Part shown: in pieces, positions 11,830-23,245 of the stretch
Numbering within the stretch: the stretch's first letter is position 1
Layout of the letters: every line of letters begins with the position of its first letter
Assembly: GCF_905475345.1 (NCBI RefSeq)
Contig: NC_066593.1
Coordinates: 7,549,274-7,613,273 of the forward strand
Direction of reading: 5' to 3'
Source of the DNA: Vespula vulgaris
Taxonomy: Eukaryota; Arthropoda; Insecta; Hymenoptera; Vespidae
Length of the DNA stretch: 64,000 nucleotides
Translations under genes and position numbers: made by a program
The notes under the pieces: model-generated
Database searches by the model: none
What the model saw: only the letters and a program-made list of their open reading frames with translations
Told to the model about the DNA's origin: nothing

Positions 11830-11942
11830 TTTATATATATATATATATACATATACATATTTTAGTACATATATTTAGATAGATTATACACACACACACG
11901 TATATATATATAAATATATATAGATACATATATATAGATAGA
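11830..11942. repeat. Degenerate (TA)n/(CA)n array
   Basis: TATATA runs with GATA, a short ACACAC block and ATAGATA variants. The minus-strand Ile/Tyr-rich frame over it is an artefact. Confidence 0.85.
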
Positions 11943-14602
11943 TTTTGAATAAATACGATATTTCTTTTAACAAAGTTGATATAAAAACAAATATATGATA
12001 GTCGATCGATTAACGCTATTATAAGCAAAAGTATAAAATAAATGTCTCTTACAAAATCATGATATCCGACGGTACTTTCGAAACGACAGAATCGTTAAAT
12101 ACCCTTTAACGTAAAAATATCACAGTATCTATCACGATTCAATGTTTAATATTTACTCGAAAAGCTTATTTTTGCTTACCCGAACAATTTTATTTTTTTA
12201 TAGATAATCAAACGTAGATTGAATACAGTTGGAAACACTGTAGGTAATTATTTGTCGAATTCGATTGATAAGCGATCGTTTTATTTAACGTCGTATATTT
12301 AAAGAGAAAAACCGAATTGAAAGCACACCGAAACTTTTTTCGTTAATTTCATCGAATATTCATAGAACATCGATAGACATTTTCCCGACATATTGGATCA
12401 GAGTCTCGATTGTACCCATATATCTATCGTTTCATCCAACTTAAATAAAATAGCAACTAAGTTTTTCGGTATCATTGAATGCAATGAAAGAGAATCTTCT
12501 TGTCTCGAGCTTAATAGTTGCTAGCTAAGATAGTTGGATAGTAACGAAATTACTATGTCGTATCTACCGCGAGAAGACGAGGAAGTGCGCGCGAAGGAAA
12601 TCAGAGAAACGAGCCGACTCTGAGTCTCCTTTTCGTAATGATGCCAGTCGTGTTACCTTCTATCCGAACCAGATACCTGCTTCGTTTCCTGAACTTCTTC
12701 CGTTAAGCATGGAAGACTTACCTAATCTCGAATCTCGTTACGTGTTTGACGAACAAATCAGATTATCCAATCTGTTTTTAAAATATAACTTTCAAATGTG
12801 GAAATATAAATCAGTGATTTTCCAGATAAAAGTCTTAAACTCGGTAAAAGTGATAATAAATTGCGGAATTGAATGAGAGATATCATGAACATTGCGACGC
12901 GTGTGAAACAAACGATTCCTTCTAAGAAAAGTATCCCAATAGAATTAATGAATTAAATGGACGTAAAGGGAGTACCAGCAATCAAAGTATCATGGAAAGA
13001 AGTAGGTAGGTACATGGAATTGGCAAACAATTTGGATTTTCGAGGCTCCTACGAATCTTGTCCTTTCGCTCTCGAGGCCTGAAGTACGACAAAGGGCTTT
13101 CCACGGATTCTCCGAGGACAGCACGAGATTTCTTTGTCAAGCACTCGAGCTACGAGGGACATCTGTTACTTTCCAAGATTGTATCGCGCTTAGAGAAAGA
13201 GACCTTTCTTTCTTTCTCTTCTTTCTCTTCCTTTGAAAATAATAAACGACGACTAGCTACCCTTATTTTTCTAAGGATCCAACGAAATATATATCTAAAC
13301 ACAACGAACCGAATTATACGTCGACGTAAACCACAAAAAGCACAAACAATTTATTGATGCTCTACTATCCGATATCAAAAGAACAATATTTTTTTTATAG
13401 CTAGCTATTCTAATTATTTTTAATCGAACGTAAAAATTGTTCTTCTTCAAAGCTTCTCCCCTACCCGTTCGATCGGAACGATTAAAAGCTTCGCTCGGTG
13501 TTCTTTCGGGAGAACAGCAGATTTTATTTTTCGTGCTTGTCGTTGCACCATATTTATGCATGAAAATAACGCCGATATTAATTGGGCGGATAGGTGGATG
13601 TGTGCGCGCGCGAACGCGAACGCGCACGTGCTCGCAAAACGCTTTTCTGATAAAACTTTGAGGAAGCATCGCACCGTATTATTTCATCATCCCTCTTCGT
13701 TAAATAAGCACGATGAAAGCGTAGCTCGTTCAATCGACACCAATTTTTCCGCGATCACAACGCGACGCGTAAGCGGAGCGTTAACTGCTCGTCATTGTAC
13801 GATATACAATTTGTATTAGCGTCGCGTTACGCCGCTACTCCAAGTCATTACGTTTCTATCAAACTTTATCACACTTTTTCCTTCTTTTCCTCTCCCCTCT
13901 TTCCCCCTTTCTCTCCCCCCCCCCTCCATCCATTTTTTAATTTCTTTATTCCGAGCAAGAAATCAATTTTCGCAGAAAAATTATTATTTTTTCGGTTAAA
14001 AGAACGATAAAAAAGACGTTCTTCTTTTTCGTTGAATATTTTATGAAATACCTTGGCAATAAACATACTTTATCATACTTCATAGCAACACTTTGTTTTT
14101 CAATTTGAATTTATAATCGATCAAATTTTTCATTTTGTTTAACGTTTAATCATATTTACATAAATGACGTTAAAAATCTACAGCTCGCCGACTTGATAAA
14201 TAGTCGTTGAAGCATTTTTCTTATTATATATTTATTCTGTGTCATAAATTTGCAAATTAAATATCACTTTAAATGAATTCAATAAATTACACGAAAACTT
14301 CAACCGACCGTAAAGGAGTAACCTGTTAAGGAGTGATCATAGGATTTTACTCCGATCAAATACCGCGGAATTCTTATCTCTTTCACATTACGTGAAGTCC
14401 ATTAAAGTGTGCCAGACACGGGAATTTAATACTTTCAATTTTTAGCAATCCGTCGGATACTGTTGGATACTCCGCAAAGACCGTCCTTATTTTGACCATT
14501 CAAATTAATTTCTCACTTAATTATTTTCAAGATTTTATTACGAATTCTATTCTTTCGTTATACCTGACAAAACACAAATTATTCCGTCAAAGTTACGCGT
14601 AC

Positions 14603-14635
14603 TTTCTCTCTCTCTCTCTCTCTCTCGCTCTCTCC
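14603..14635 (+). repeat. (CT)n microsatellite
   Basis: CT run with one CG interruption. Confidence 0.9.
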
Positions 14636-14819
14636 TTATAAAAATAAAAAAGCTGTGTGTTTTAAGTGATTTAATCTAATCGACACCTTCGAACTATCTT
14701 ACAAAGATAGTTATTTAATTCGGAAAGTTTAACAAAAACATCGATAAAATGGAGCAATCGAGCCTTATAGAAAAAGTCGCAAATAAGCGGCTTTTTTTGC
14801 TCTTAATCCTCGCACTCAC

Positions 14820-15202
14820 CGCGATTCGGAGTTAAACTCGAACAAAACTCGCGTGCGTGTTCTCTTTACTCCTAAACACGTACGTACGATGATGATCGCT
14901 CGGAAGAGAGACGAACGTACCGTGTCGAGAATGGCCGTGGTCAGGCCGGATCCAGTCAACAGCTAAAAGCACTATCCGCGTGCGGCGTAGTCCCGCTTGA
15001 TGCTCTCCTTCTCACTTGCCACTTTTCCTTCTGCGACTCTCTCCTTACGATTTTTTTTCTCGTTCGCCTTTTATCAACAATGGTACTCGACGAAATGGAA
15101 GAAAGGGAGAAGACGAGCTGGTCCACCACCCTCCACGTAGTTATAGTCGTCTTTCTCGGCTCGATACGTCGTAGAACGCGACAAGATATTCTTTCTCTCA
15201 CT
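14820..15202 (-). other. Candidate minus-strand 5' untranslated first exon
   Basis: Seen: read on the minus strand, this segment has no ATG. The ATG-free stretch actually runs from about 15,492 down to 14,742, while the plus strand of the same stretch has roughly ten ATGs. It ends in a strong consensus donor (G|GTGAGTGCG, intron starting at 14,819). A second usable donor lies inside it (G|GTACGT, exon end 14,921). An arthropod-type initiator TCAGT lies at 15,204-15,200. Known: 5' leaders avoid upstream ATGs, and TCAGT is the common arthropod initiator, though it also occurs often by chance. Inference: this is exon 1 of a minus-strand gene, with the start site at about 15.2 kb or up to 300 bp further upstream. 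The next exon could be the GC-rich one ending at 8,874. No protein can be assigned. Confidence 0.4.
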
Positions 15203-15518
15203 GATCACCAAATAATATAATAATAAATATATTGCACAGTTTTGGTACCAAATAACCAACACTTTCTGCTCGTTCAAATCGCGCTCGCGTCGAGAATCGT
15301 GGAAACTGTTGATGACAACGAGAAGAGAGAACGAAGAAGAAATCCGTGGTAGAGTTCGAACACGCTCCTTTCTGCGCGCGGAGCACGAAAGGACGGAGGA
15401 TGAACGGCAGACCGACGAATTTGGAATTGATGCAGCACGAACGAACGTAGGCGTCCTCGAATGATATTCCTTTTGCTCTAGACGATGCACCTCATGGAGA
15501 GATATTTTTCTCCCTCCC

Positions 15519-15561
15519 TCGATCTCTCTCTCTCTCTTTCTCTCTCTCTCTTTCTCTCTTC
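15519..15561 (+). repeat. (CT)n microsatellite
   Basis: CT-rich run inside the central part of the divergent promoter block. Confidence 0.9.
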
Positions 15562-15726
15562 CTTTATATCTCTCTGTCTTTCAATTATTTGTTTCTCTCT
15601 TTTTCTCCCCCCTCTTACGTGACGCCGGTCGCCTTGATTTTTATCGTCGTTTATCGCGCCTGGTTGGCCAGGAGAGAAGCACGAGGACAATTCGGCGCGA
15701 TTCCTTTTGACACGGTGACGAAGAGA

Positions 15727-15857
15727 GAAGAAGAAACGGAACAAGAAGAAGAAGAAGAAGAAGAAGAAGACGAAGAAGTAGAGGTAGAAGTAGAAGAAGA
15801 AGAAGAAGAAGAAGAAGAAGAAGAAGAAGAGGAGGAGGAAGAAGAAGAAGAAGAAGC
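15727..15857. repeat. (GAA)n trinucleotide tract, about 130 bp
   Basis: GAA units interrupted by GAC, GTA and GGA. It gives polyglutamate, polylysine/arginine or, in antisense, poly-Ser/Leu frames. It lies between the two putative divergent start regions. A homopurine run this long can form triplex DNA in principle. Confidence 0.95.
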
Positions 15858-16127
15858 ACGTGCGACTTGAAAACGGGGGTGCAGTGACGCGTCGCTGCTA
15901 CGGTGCGCGGCGCCCGATTGACCACCAGAGTCTGCCTTCCCTTCATGCGGAGATCCCTGCCGTACGATTTCGGTGTCCCCCACCCCTATGCTTCTGCCTC
16001 TTCCGCGTCCTCGGTACCCCTTCTCTGAATCCTCCTAGATGCCCCTTCCAACTGGTTCCGAGACTCGTCGCCTTTGCCTTTGCCGTACGAGAAGAGAACG
16101 AGAACGAATACAACGGAACGAGAGAGC

Positions 16128-16195
16128 GAGGGAGAACGAGAAAGAGGGAGAGAAAGGGAGAGAGAGAGAGGATAGAGAGAGAAAGAAGGAGAGTA
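16128..16195. repeat. GA-rich purine tract
   Basis: GAGAGA and AAAGAGGGAG units upstream of the GC-box motifs, reminiscent of GAGA-factor sites in insect promoters. Confidence 0.85.
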
Positions 16196-16224
16196 TATGA
16201 AAAGCAACGCGTGTCTGGACCAGT

Positions 16225-16255
16225 AGGCGGAGCCTCGATTTGCGAGGGGCGTGGC
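16225..16255 (+). promoter_or_regulatory. Two GC-box-like motifs
   Basis: Seen: AGGCGGAGCC at 16,225-16,234 and GGGGCGTGGC at 16,246-16,255, 30-60 bp upstream of a TATA-like TATAAG. Known: GGGGCGTGGC fits the binding preference of Sp1/KLF-type zinc-finger factors. Inference: proximal elements of the plus-strand promoter. Confidence 0.35.
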
Positions 16256-16282
16256 TGGTTATTCCCCCGCGACCTACTATCA

Positions 16283-16288
16283 TATAAG
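16283..16288 (+). promoter_or_regulatory. TATA-like box
   Basis: TATAAG sits in a GC-rich surround, so it is less likely to be a chance hit than in the AT-rich parts of this window. It lies inside the plus-strand ATG desert. It would direct initiation about 30 bp downstream, near 16,313. Confidence 0.3.
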
Positions 16289-16312
16289 CGACCGTCAAAC
16301 GTACCAAGAGTG

Positions 16313-16720
16313 GGGGGTTCAAGCGAGTTAATCACGCCCCGTACCTTAAAATAACATCGAAGGACGACGCAACGACACGCAGCGCCGTGCTGATATAGAC
16401 ACGAGCGACGTTGGGCGTCGCTCCCTCGTAGGCGGCCTCTCGTACCCCGATTGGCTCGCTCCAAGAGACGCCATTGTTCTCGTTCTTTCGCGCCTCTCGA
16501 CGAACGCGAGAGACGCACGCCGACGCCCGGCGTCGCGACGCCACTCTCGCACGCAACGCCGTCGTCGCGCGGCCCTCGTTCGACTGTCGCTCTTCTTCCG
16601 TTTCTTATTCTTTTCTTTCCATCTCTCTTTTTCTTTTTTTCTCTTACTCTCTCTCCATCCTCCCGTCCGTCTATCCGTTCGCTCAACCATCCAACCATCC
16701 ATCCCTAAAACGTGCATAAG
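16313..16720 (+). other. Candidate plus-strand 5' untranslated first exon
   Basis: Seen: the plus strand contains no ATG from about 16,199 to 16,940, although this is CpG-rich DNA in which several would be expected. The minus strand has many ATGs in the same interval. The segment ends in an excellent donor (CATAAG|GTAAGTCG, GT at 16,721). TATAAG at 16,283-16,288 would place a start near 16,313. The last 130 nt are pyrimidine-rich. Inference: a non-coding first exon of about 400 nt. Its nearest plausible partner is the acceptor at 17,835-17,836, followed by the ATG at 17,859. The exact start is a guess from the TATA spacing and could be upstream if the TATA-like motif is not used. Confidence 0.45.
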
Positions 16721-17836
16721 GTAAGTCGAATTTCTTCGTATATTTTTATCATCATAACGTGTCCCGTGTCCGTTTCCCTCCGTTATCATCGTATCGAACA
16801 TCGACGCTGCCGCCGACGGCTCGAGGATTGTTTTTTTATCTTCTTAAACTTTCGACCATTTTTAACCCTTTCATACCTACGATTTCGCGCCGGTACGAGG
16901 ACAGTGCTGATCGTGGCTCCGAGCGATATCGACTCAGGTGGATGCTGTGAGATGACAGGGGCTATTCGAGACTCGAGAGAGAAGATGGTGCTTTATGTTT
17001 CTAGTGTCTCAAAACATCGTTAAGATTAGACGGATCGCTATGCCATCGCCAGTGATATATTTCGCCGGGATTACTTTTCTTGTTCTAAAAATGAAACCAC
17101 GAAATGGTAGAGATTATATCTTTTCTATGTGCAATAATATCTATACTCTTGTCTCTTGAATTTTTATAGGAATCGTACGAATTACACAACGATTCGGTCT
17201 TACGAACTATGTAAGCGTCCGCTTATCTACTCGTTTCTTTTCAACTCATTTTTCTAGATGGTCTCTTTGCTGTCGTAATATTGTATTGTAGCTCGATCGC
17301 GTTGCAGAAACTTGAAGACTCTTTGAAAGAAATTGGTATTTATATTAACGTAAGGAGAAATACCGAAAGTAAAATAACCTTGTTATTCGTGTTGGTACTC
17401 GTGGTTTACGTAAGAAGCAGATCCTTTGTACTTTGATGTACACGGTTTACAATTGACATATAAAACTAAGATCAAAATGGAGCTTAAGAAATGTTGTAAC
17501 GCTTCGTCCAACAATTTTCTTCGTCAAAGTAGAAACATCGATGTTATTTCGACCAACATACTTAAATAATGCGAATGGGTGAACGAACCTAGACTTAGGT
17601 ACGAATTTCAATTACGTTTGTAACAACAATTAACTGCTAGAACGATTCAAACTTGATCACGATCGTTCGTTCTTTTCTGCACATGTTTTACATGAACGAG
17701 AGGTTACATTTGCTCGCGTTTAAAAAACTAAATGTTACTAATCGAATTTGTCTAATTTCTTCCAATCATTTATCTTTCTAATCTAATCATCTTTATCGAT
17801 TTAATCCATACGAAGAGCTTACGATTCTTTGCATAG

Positions 17837-18044
17837 GAAACTATATATTCGATTCAAAATGGTGGAAATCAGAGAATGGGTCGTGTCGAACGTCGGGCGT
17901 TACGTCCTATCGAATACAGGTTTTTGGATTAGGCCAGTCCCGTTTCGTCATTGGGCTAGCGACACGTTCTTTTTTTCTGTCGTGACGAGTCTACCAACCT
18001 TCCCTCCCCAATTCGGTCCCATGTACTATCCCATTGAATTGTAA
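17837..18044 (+). CDS. Candidate second exon with a 61-codon ORF
   Basis: Seen: an acceptor-like stretch ends in AG at 17,835-17,836, followed by a 22-nt leader and an ATG at 17,859 in ideal insect context (CAAAATGG). The frame runs 61 codons to a stop at 18,042-18,044. Composition is varied rather than repeat-derived: an N-terminal MVEIREWVVSNVGRYV, aromatic residues through the middle, and a proline-rich end. There is no clear signal peptide. AATAAA at 18,445 could be a polyadenylation signal. Context: the ORF begins 1.1 kb downstream of the donor at 16,720, and no plus-strand ATG lies in the intervening candidate first exon. Inference: together they could form a small two-exon gene. I do not recognise the protein. 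An internal GTTTTT after AATACAG is a poor donor. Alternatively this GC-richer patch is an intronic conserved element with a chance ORF. Confidence 0.27.
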
Positions 18045-18342
18045 ATCAAAGCCCGACGGTTGCACAATCGGACATTGTTTCATTTCGCAATTCAATTTAT
18101 ATAACTCTCCAAGGACTATAACAAATAATTTTTATTCTTTCGATTTTGAATTATTTGATTACTTGGTTACTTATCAAAGTATTGTGATCTGTCTAACTTA
18201 AACTCCAATCTTTTGAATCGATTCAAAAGGAGGAAACACTTTTCAATATGTTTCTCCACTCTCGCGTACGTGACTACCCTTACGTATTGTATCACCTCTT
18301 TAATTGCTAGCGACGAAAGAGGATTTAAAGAATGAAAGAGAA

Positions 18343-18349
<7 letters not shown>

Positions 18350-18392
<43 letters not shown>

Positions 18393-18416
18393 AGAGAGAA
18401 AGAGAAAGAGAAAAGA
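18350..18416. repeat. (GA)n microsatellite
   Basis: A long pure GA run followed by AAAGAG units. Confidence 0.95.
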
Positions 18417-18444
18417 GAAGCAGCCTGGAGGCATCCTCACTCAA

Positions 18445-18450
18445 AATAAA
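18445..18450 (+). terminator. Possible polyadenylation signal
   Basis: AATAAA 400 bp downstream of the 61-codon ORF at 17,859-18,044. AATAAA is frequent in this AT-rich DNA, so it is weak support only. Confidence 0.12.
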
Positions 18451-20101
18451 TACTACAAGGCCGACGTCCCTTTGCCCACTTCGATGGAACAGGTGGCTCC
18501 AATTAAGCCCCAATTACCTGTGTATCTAGTTCTTATTTGTCCTAGTAGCAATCGGGATACAGCTTTCGAGTATTCCTATGGGAGGGCTCGAGTTCGTGCA
18601 CAATCGACTATTTAAAAGACCGTCATTGGATGAGACGAAGATATGATGTTATACGAAAAATCGATATGAATATAACGAATCATAGTATTCCATTACGTGT
18701 CCCTTTCCCTTCAACAATCTATCCTACGTAAACAGGACGAATGGAAATTCATTTAGATTCTGGTTTACATAATTTTTTCTATCAACACGTACCAAACGAT
18801 TACCAGATGTTTTTTATTCTTTGTCGTTGTCTTCCTCGTCTAACCAACTAAAAATGCTTCCTTCAGTCAACACGAATACAAAATAAGTTGAAAAATGCGA
18901 TAGTGAGTGCTAGTGAGCTTTTTAACGAGAAAATGTTACGTATAGCGAGACCATTCCATTGTTTACATTCAGAGTGAATATTCACACGAAAGAGCGGGGA
19001 CCTCGTGGCAGGACATCGAAGCTTACCATCAAGGGCAAACGATCTCACTACCATCACTAAATACTATAGAGTCACTCGAGCGTGCAATAAACCATTCATC
19101 CGTGTCTAATCGATTCCGAAACACGTAAATCCATGGTCTGGGACCGTCGTCGACTATATCCTATGCATTTTTCGAATATTCCAACACGTAGGTATTAAAA
19201 TACTTCATACGATGCATTTACATAATCCTTGTTTCGTACGTTCGACGAAAGAAGTTAAAGAGTGTTAGGACGTTAGGCAAAAATTCAAATGAATTGCAAA
19301 TATTGTTTCGTGTTATCAAATGTTAATTAACTTGAACGATGATAAATACGGATAAGATAGAAAATGTTTTGAAAAATATCGTAAAAGGACAGATATATTT
19401 AACAATCTATTGTGAGATAGACAAATGAAAATTTAAGAAAAATAATGGATAAAAAAGAAAGGAGAAAAGAGAAAGGTAACGGAGTAAGTGAATAATACGT
19501 GGATAAATATATCTAGCTAATTACATCCGGACATTTGAGCGACACTTCTCATTTATTTGAACCGTTGATCTCCAGTACGAATAGCCTACTTTAGATAGGA
19601 GGCTCATTATATCGAAGTGAACCGTATCGATCTATAGCCCGCCCACGTTGTTGTCTAATTCACTTTTAACTTCCGTGTATCCGCGTAAATTTTAATATTG
19701 TGATTCGAAAAAATAGGAAATAATAGAATTATCTACATCATATGAAACATTCAATGGAAGTTTAACGCGTAAGAATCAAAGAATACGTCGTGTAACTTAA
19801 ACTTCATAATTCTGCAAATTAAAATTACACAGATATCTAGATATCTTTTAGAATTAAAAAAGAAGAGAAACGTTAGAATATCTCAACGACGTATTAGACA
19901 GATAAAAAGGAGAATATACACGGTAGCCGAATTCTCTCGAAATTGAAACGTCTAAAAGTTTATTAGATTGACATCATCTCTCATCCGTGTGTGTATGTGC
20001 GTGTGTGATACATTTTTACTTATTAATATTCTCGAGGTGATAAGTAACAGCAGTCATATCGTTGTCAGAGATCTATAGCTGACTCTTTCGTCACGCCTCT
20101 C

Positions 20102-20350
20102 ATGTATCCTTCGGCTTATCCACCGCGTACAATTGGATTTATCAAGTTAGAGCTGAAACGTAGCGAACCCGATGTATTTCTTGTTCGACTGTGGCTCGTG
20201 TACAACACGAGGGAGTATCGGATGAGCCTACCAAACATGACGGAACGACGTAGAATACATACCAACGTAACGACGAATCTCATTGAACGAATCGTCTCGA
20301 TCGATCGGCCTGTAAATTTTTTTCGATACATATCGCTATCGGATATTTAA
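20102..20350 (+). CDS. Hypothetical 82-residue ORF
   Basis: Seen: an ATG at 20,102 opens MYPSAYPPRTIGFIKLELKR and continues 82 codons to 20,350, with mixed composition and no repeats. The minus strand is also open across 20,116-20,331, so double-strand openness rather than coding may explain it. No domain is recognised. It sits beside the GC-richer, homeodomain-site-bearing stretch at 20.5-20.95 kb, so a conserved regulatory region is an alternative. Confidence 0.13.
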   Translation: MYPSAYPPRTIGFIKLELKRSEPDVFLVRLWLVYNTREYRMSLPNMTERRRIHTNVTTNLIERIVSIDRPVNFFRYISLSDI

Positions 20351-20539
20351 GTTTATTGTCCTAAGAATTTGTTACTCGATAATTTTCTTACTATCTTAGT
20401 CTATATTATTTCAATTTGTATGAAACAGGTCTTGATAAAATGACTGATAAAATGATTACAATACAAATTCTAAAATGTGTTTGAAAATGTTCAAAAAAAA
20501 GGAAATGTATAAAAATAAAAATAGTAATGAAAAAAAAAG

Positions 20540-20960
20540 AACGTAATGCGCTTTGAAAGAGCCAAACCTTCAAAAACACATACACCCACCGTTGTTACCC
20601 GGGAAAAGGGCCGATTAATTCGCAAAAGCACGCGCAACGTATTTTCTACGATAACGTTTAACAGTTTATCGAATAAAGTGATACGGATATATATCGGTCG
20701 ACCAATCGAGATGGGTTTCATATTCACCGCCAATATTTGAACGTTTAATGCGCGTGTAACACGTCCAAAACCCGCATTTATTGTTGGCAAGCATTTTCGT
20801 TCAAAGCATTTACAATTCCACTTTATTGCCTTTCGGCTTATCCGGGATTGTGCGAGTGCATTTACGAGTCGCGTTTCATTCTGATAATTGCCATTAAGTT
20901 AACGAACTGCAATATGGATATTCGAACGCGATCGTGGAACATTCCGATTAACGTACGTAA
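20540..20960. promoter_or_regulatory. Candidate conserved non-coding element
   Basis: Seen: a repeat-free, moderately GC-rich stretch of mixed sequence with several homeodomain-type cores (GATTAAT, TTTAATG, CATTAAG) and CpG-containing motifs. No frame is supported by a start with splice sites. Inference: the texture resembles deeply conserved enhancers near developmental genes, but conservation cannot be measured here. Confidence 0.2.
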
Positions 20961-21714
20961 ATAAGATTACCAAGCACCGAACAACAGATTATTATACATT
21001 TCGTAAATGTTACACCCATTATTTGAAAATAAGACAATAACGGAGCTATCGAATCATAGGAGCGAACGTTTCGTTTCGATTATGATTCATAATTATATAT
21101 TAAAAACGTCCAGTCAAAGATACGATCAAATTTCTCAATAGAATCGATAAAATTGATACATACATTTATGTCGTATTAAATTGTTTCCTAGCAACAAAGA
21201 GAGAGAAAGAGAGAGAGAAAGAGCGTTCGACGAATCTAATCTAAATCGTGGCAAAAGTAATTTTTTTGTCGAAGTTTAAGGAGAATTTTATTATAAGTAG
21301 GAGAGAAAGAAAAAGGAGGCCACTGATTTCGTCTAATCGCGTACATGCTGAAAGGGCTTTCCGTTTGAAGAAAATATCGGGTTACAGAAGACGCGTTCTT
21401 GAGTCGCCCTCGATCGAAGATGGAAGAACGTAGAGAAGTCAAAGTCTCGTAGAAAGAGGTGAAAAGAGGAGGGGGAAAAGAGAGAGAGAGAAAGAAAGAG
21501 AGAAAACGAAGTATAGTGCGTGGACCCTTCGAATACGCGGAAGTCGGCGACGGCGCTCCGAAACGCCAAGCGGCATTAGGCGAATTTTATTATTCTCCGA
21601 TTTCAAGGTTCGCTGCGCCGCAATGAAGGAGGATAGAAACGGCAAGTGCATTTTGCGGCAAACGAGCCACGCCGACATCTCGGTGTAATCAGACACTGGC
21701 GACGTGCTGCTGAA

Positions 21715-21945
21715 GCTCTAGAAAGAGAGAAAGAGAGAAATGGTAGGGCAGAGAAAGAAGGAGAAAGAGGGAAAGAGATAAATGTAATTGAAAACATCCG
21801 AGACGAGAGATCCGCCACGCTTCTGATCCCAGCCGCTCTCTCTTCTCATCCCTCTTCCACGTTTCCCATCTCTGTCTCCATCTCTCTCTTTCTCTCTTTA
21901 TTTCTCTTTCTCTTTTTCTTTCTGTTCTACTCTTTCTTTCACTGC
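21715..21945. repeat. Purine tract followed by pyrimidine tract
   Basis: GAAAGAGAG-type sequence (21,721-21,780), then non-repetitive DNA, then CTCTTTCTC-type sequence (21,835-21,940). The two arms could pair as an imperfect inverted repeat. Confidence 0.7.
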
Positions 21946-22780
21946 ATTTAAACGCACTCTCCCGCTTCTATCTCACGATTAAAAATCGCTCTTCCGACGC
22001 ATCAGCAGCATACATACGAATACATTTTATAAAAGTATGCGTATTCTCTTTTCTCTTTCTCTCATTCCCTATCTTTCTCTTATTTGTCTCCTGTCAGTCG
22101 TCAAGTAACATGTCACTCTTGTACTCCAAATGTTCTTGCTTTTTCCCCATTTTTTACGATTTCCTTTATACCTTCTATCCGAGTAAGTATAACCCATATC
22201 ATTGATTCTTTTTACTTTCTCGCATAGATCGTTTCTATGATCGATCGAAAGTACCAGGAGCGTTGTAGGTAGCATTGAAGAGACACGCGATACGATTCGT
22301 ACGCCGGCAAGAACGACGGGACGTTACAAAAAAAAAAAAGAGAGAAAAGAAAAAAAATTACGATAAAGAAATCCTTTCATAGAATTGCGGTATTCAATAG
22401 TACAGCTATCGACTAGTTTTCTTCAAAATTCACGGAAACGGAGCGACCTCTGGATGATCGAAAACTTGAAAACACCATGCACAACCCATGGCTCTTTGAA
22501 AAGGGACACGATCTCTTCTCGAAAAAGGGCATGTAGAAACGCATGGATAAGCAAAGAGCGCGATAATACGTTTTCAAGTAGCCTTCCTGGTTGACGTAAA
22601 GAAGGTGTAAATACTAGGAACACACGGGGTAGAACGGGGGTTTAGGGGATAGGGGGACATTTTCCGCGTTGGATCGGCGCACATCGGGCAAAGGAAGCCG
22701 CCTCCATCCTTATTTTCTCTCTTGCCAATAATTTCAATGGAAACTTTTTCTCACAAAATTCTCTCTCCCTCTATCTCTAT

Positions 22781-22785
22781 CTTTT

Positions 22786-22825
<40 letters not shown>

Positions 22826-22856
22826 TCGTTCTTTTCTTTCTTTCTTTCTTCCTTCC
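22781..22856. repeat. (TTTC)n tetranucleotide array
   Basis: About 16 TTTC units with one GTTC interruption. Minus-strand polylysine/glutamate frames over it are artefacts. Confidence 0.95.
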
Positions 22857-22971
22857 TCTTTGCTTCTATTTTCTCGGTACGCTCCGTTCGTATTCGAAAA
22901 CGTATTTGTATCACGGTGCATGTGAAACGATAGAGCAAAAAAGGGATTTCGAAATACGCTGACATACAGAG

Positions 22972-23018
22972 AGAAAGAGAAAGAGAAAGAGAAAGAGAAA
23001 GAGAGAGAGAGAGAGAGA
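22972..23018. repeat. (GAAA)/(GA)n microsatellite
   Basis: AAAGAG units passing into pure GA. Confidence 0.9.
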
Positions 23019-23167
23019 TCCGCCTCTGATGAATACCGCAACCAGTGGCCACCGTGTTTTCCCTCCATTGGTCCATTCTAGCAACCTCTCCTCCCCTTGA
23101 AATCATCCCCCGTGCTGCATCCTTCTGTTCGACTTTCCAACCCCTCTGTAAACCGCGAAACGAATTC

Positions 23168-23245
23168 TTTCTCTCTCTCTCTCTTTCTCTCTCTCTCTTT
23201 CCCTCTCTCTTTGTCTTTCTTCTTCTTTCTCTCTCTTTTTCTTTT
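23168..23245 (+). repeat. (CT)n-rich pyrimidine tract
   Basis: CTCTTTCTC units; complementary in composition to the purine tract 150 bp upstream. Confidence 0.9.

Larger units (their letters stand above)
9358..14739. other. Probable intron or intergenic DNA between minus-strand exon candidates
   Basis: AT-rich with (CT)n, (TTA)n and (TA)n arrays, one 109-codon minus-strand frame (listed), and a strong minus-strand donor (GATTAG|GTAAGTC) at about 12,720 whose upstream frames are all closed. A CpG-rich patch with alternating CG (13,595-13,640) includes CACGTG. Confidence 0.45.
14740..16720. promoter_or_regulatory. CpG-rich candidate divergent promoter block
   Basis: Seen: this is the longest GC- and CpG-rich stretch of the window. 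It is flanked by a minus-strand ATG desert on the left and a plus-strand ATG desert on the right, each ending in a consensus splice donor facing outward. The middle (15,515-15,860) holds a polypyrimidine tract and a long GAA tract. Two GC-box-like motifs (AGGCGGAGCC at 16,225; GGGGCGTGGC at 16,246), a TATA-like TATAAG at 16,283 and an inverted CCAAT (ATTGG at 16,450) lie on the right side. Inference: two genes, or one gene plus an antisense transcript, start here and run apart. What else: a CpG-rich exon cluster of one gene, or an enhancer, cannot be excluded from sequence alone. Confidence 0.45.
18050..20100. other. No supported gene
   Basis: Mixed AT-rich sequence with a GA microsatellite and a possible AATAAA. 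Isolated donor-like motifs occur on both strands but none pairs with an open frame. Confidence 0.5.

Noticed and set aside
12560..12735. Strong minus-strand donor GATTAG|GTAAGTC near 12,720
   Set aside because: Every frame upstream of it is closed between the nearest acceptor-like AG and the donor; no supporting exon.
15589..15983. Acidic polyglutamate and antisense poly-Ser/Leu frames of about 90-110 codons
   Set aside because: Direct translations of the (GAA)n tract; no start or splice support.
15943..16698. 251-codon minus-strand frame across the CpG-rich block
   Set aside because: Its middle and C-terminal parts are translations of a GA tract and pyrimidine-rich leader. It conflicts with the plus-strand ATG desert and donor, and composition is Arg/Ser artefact.
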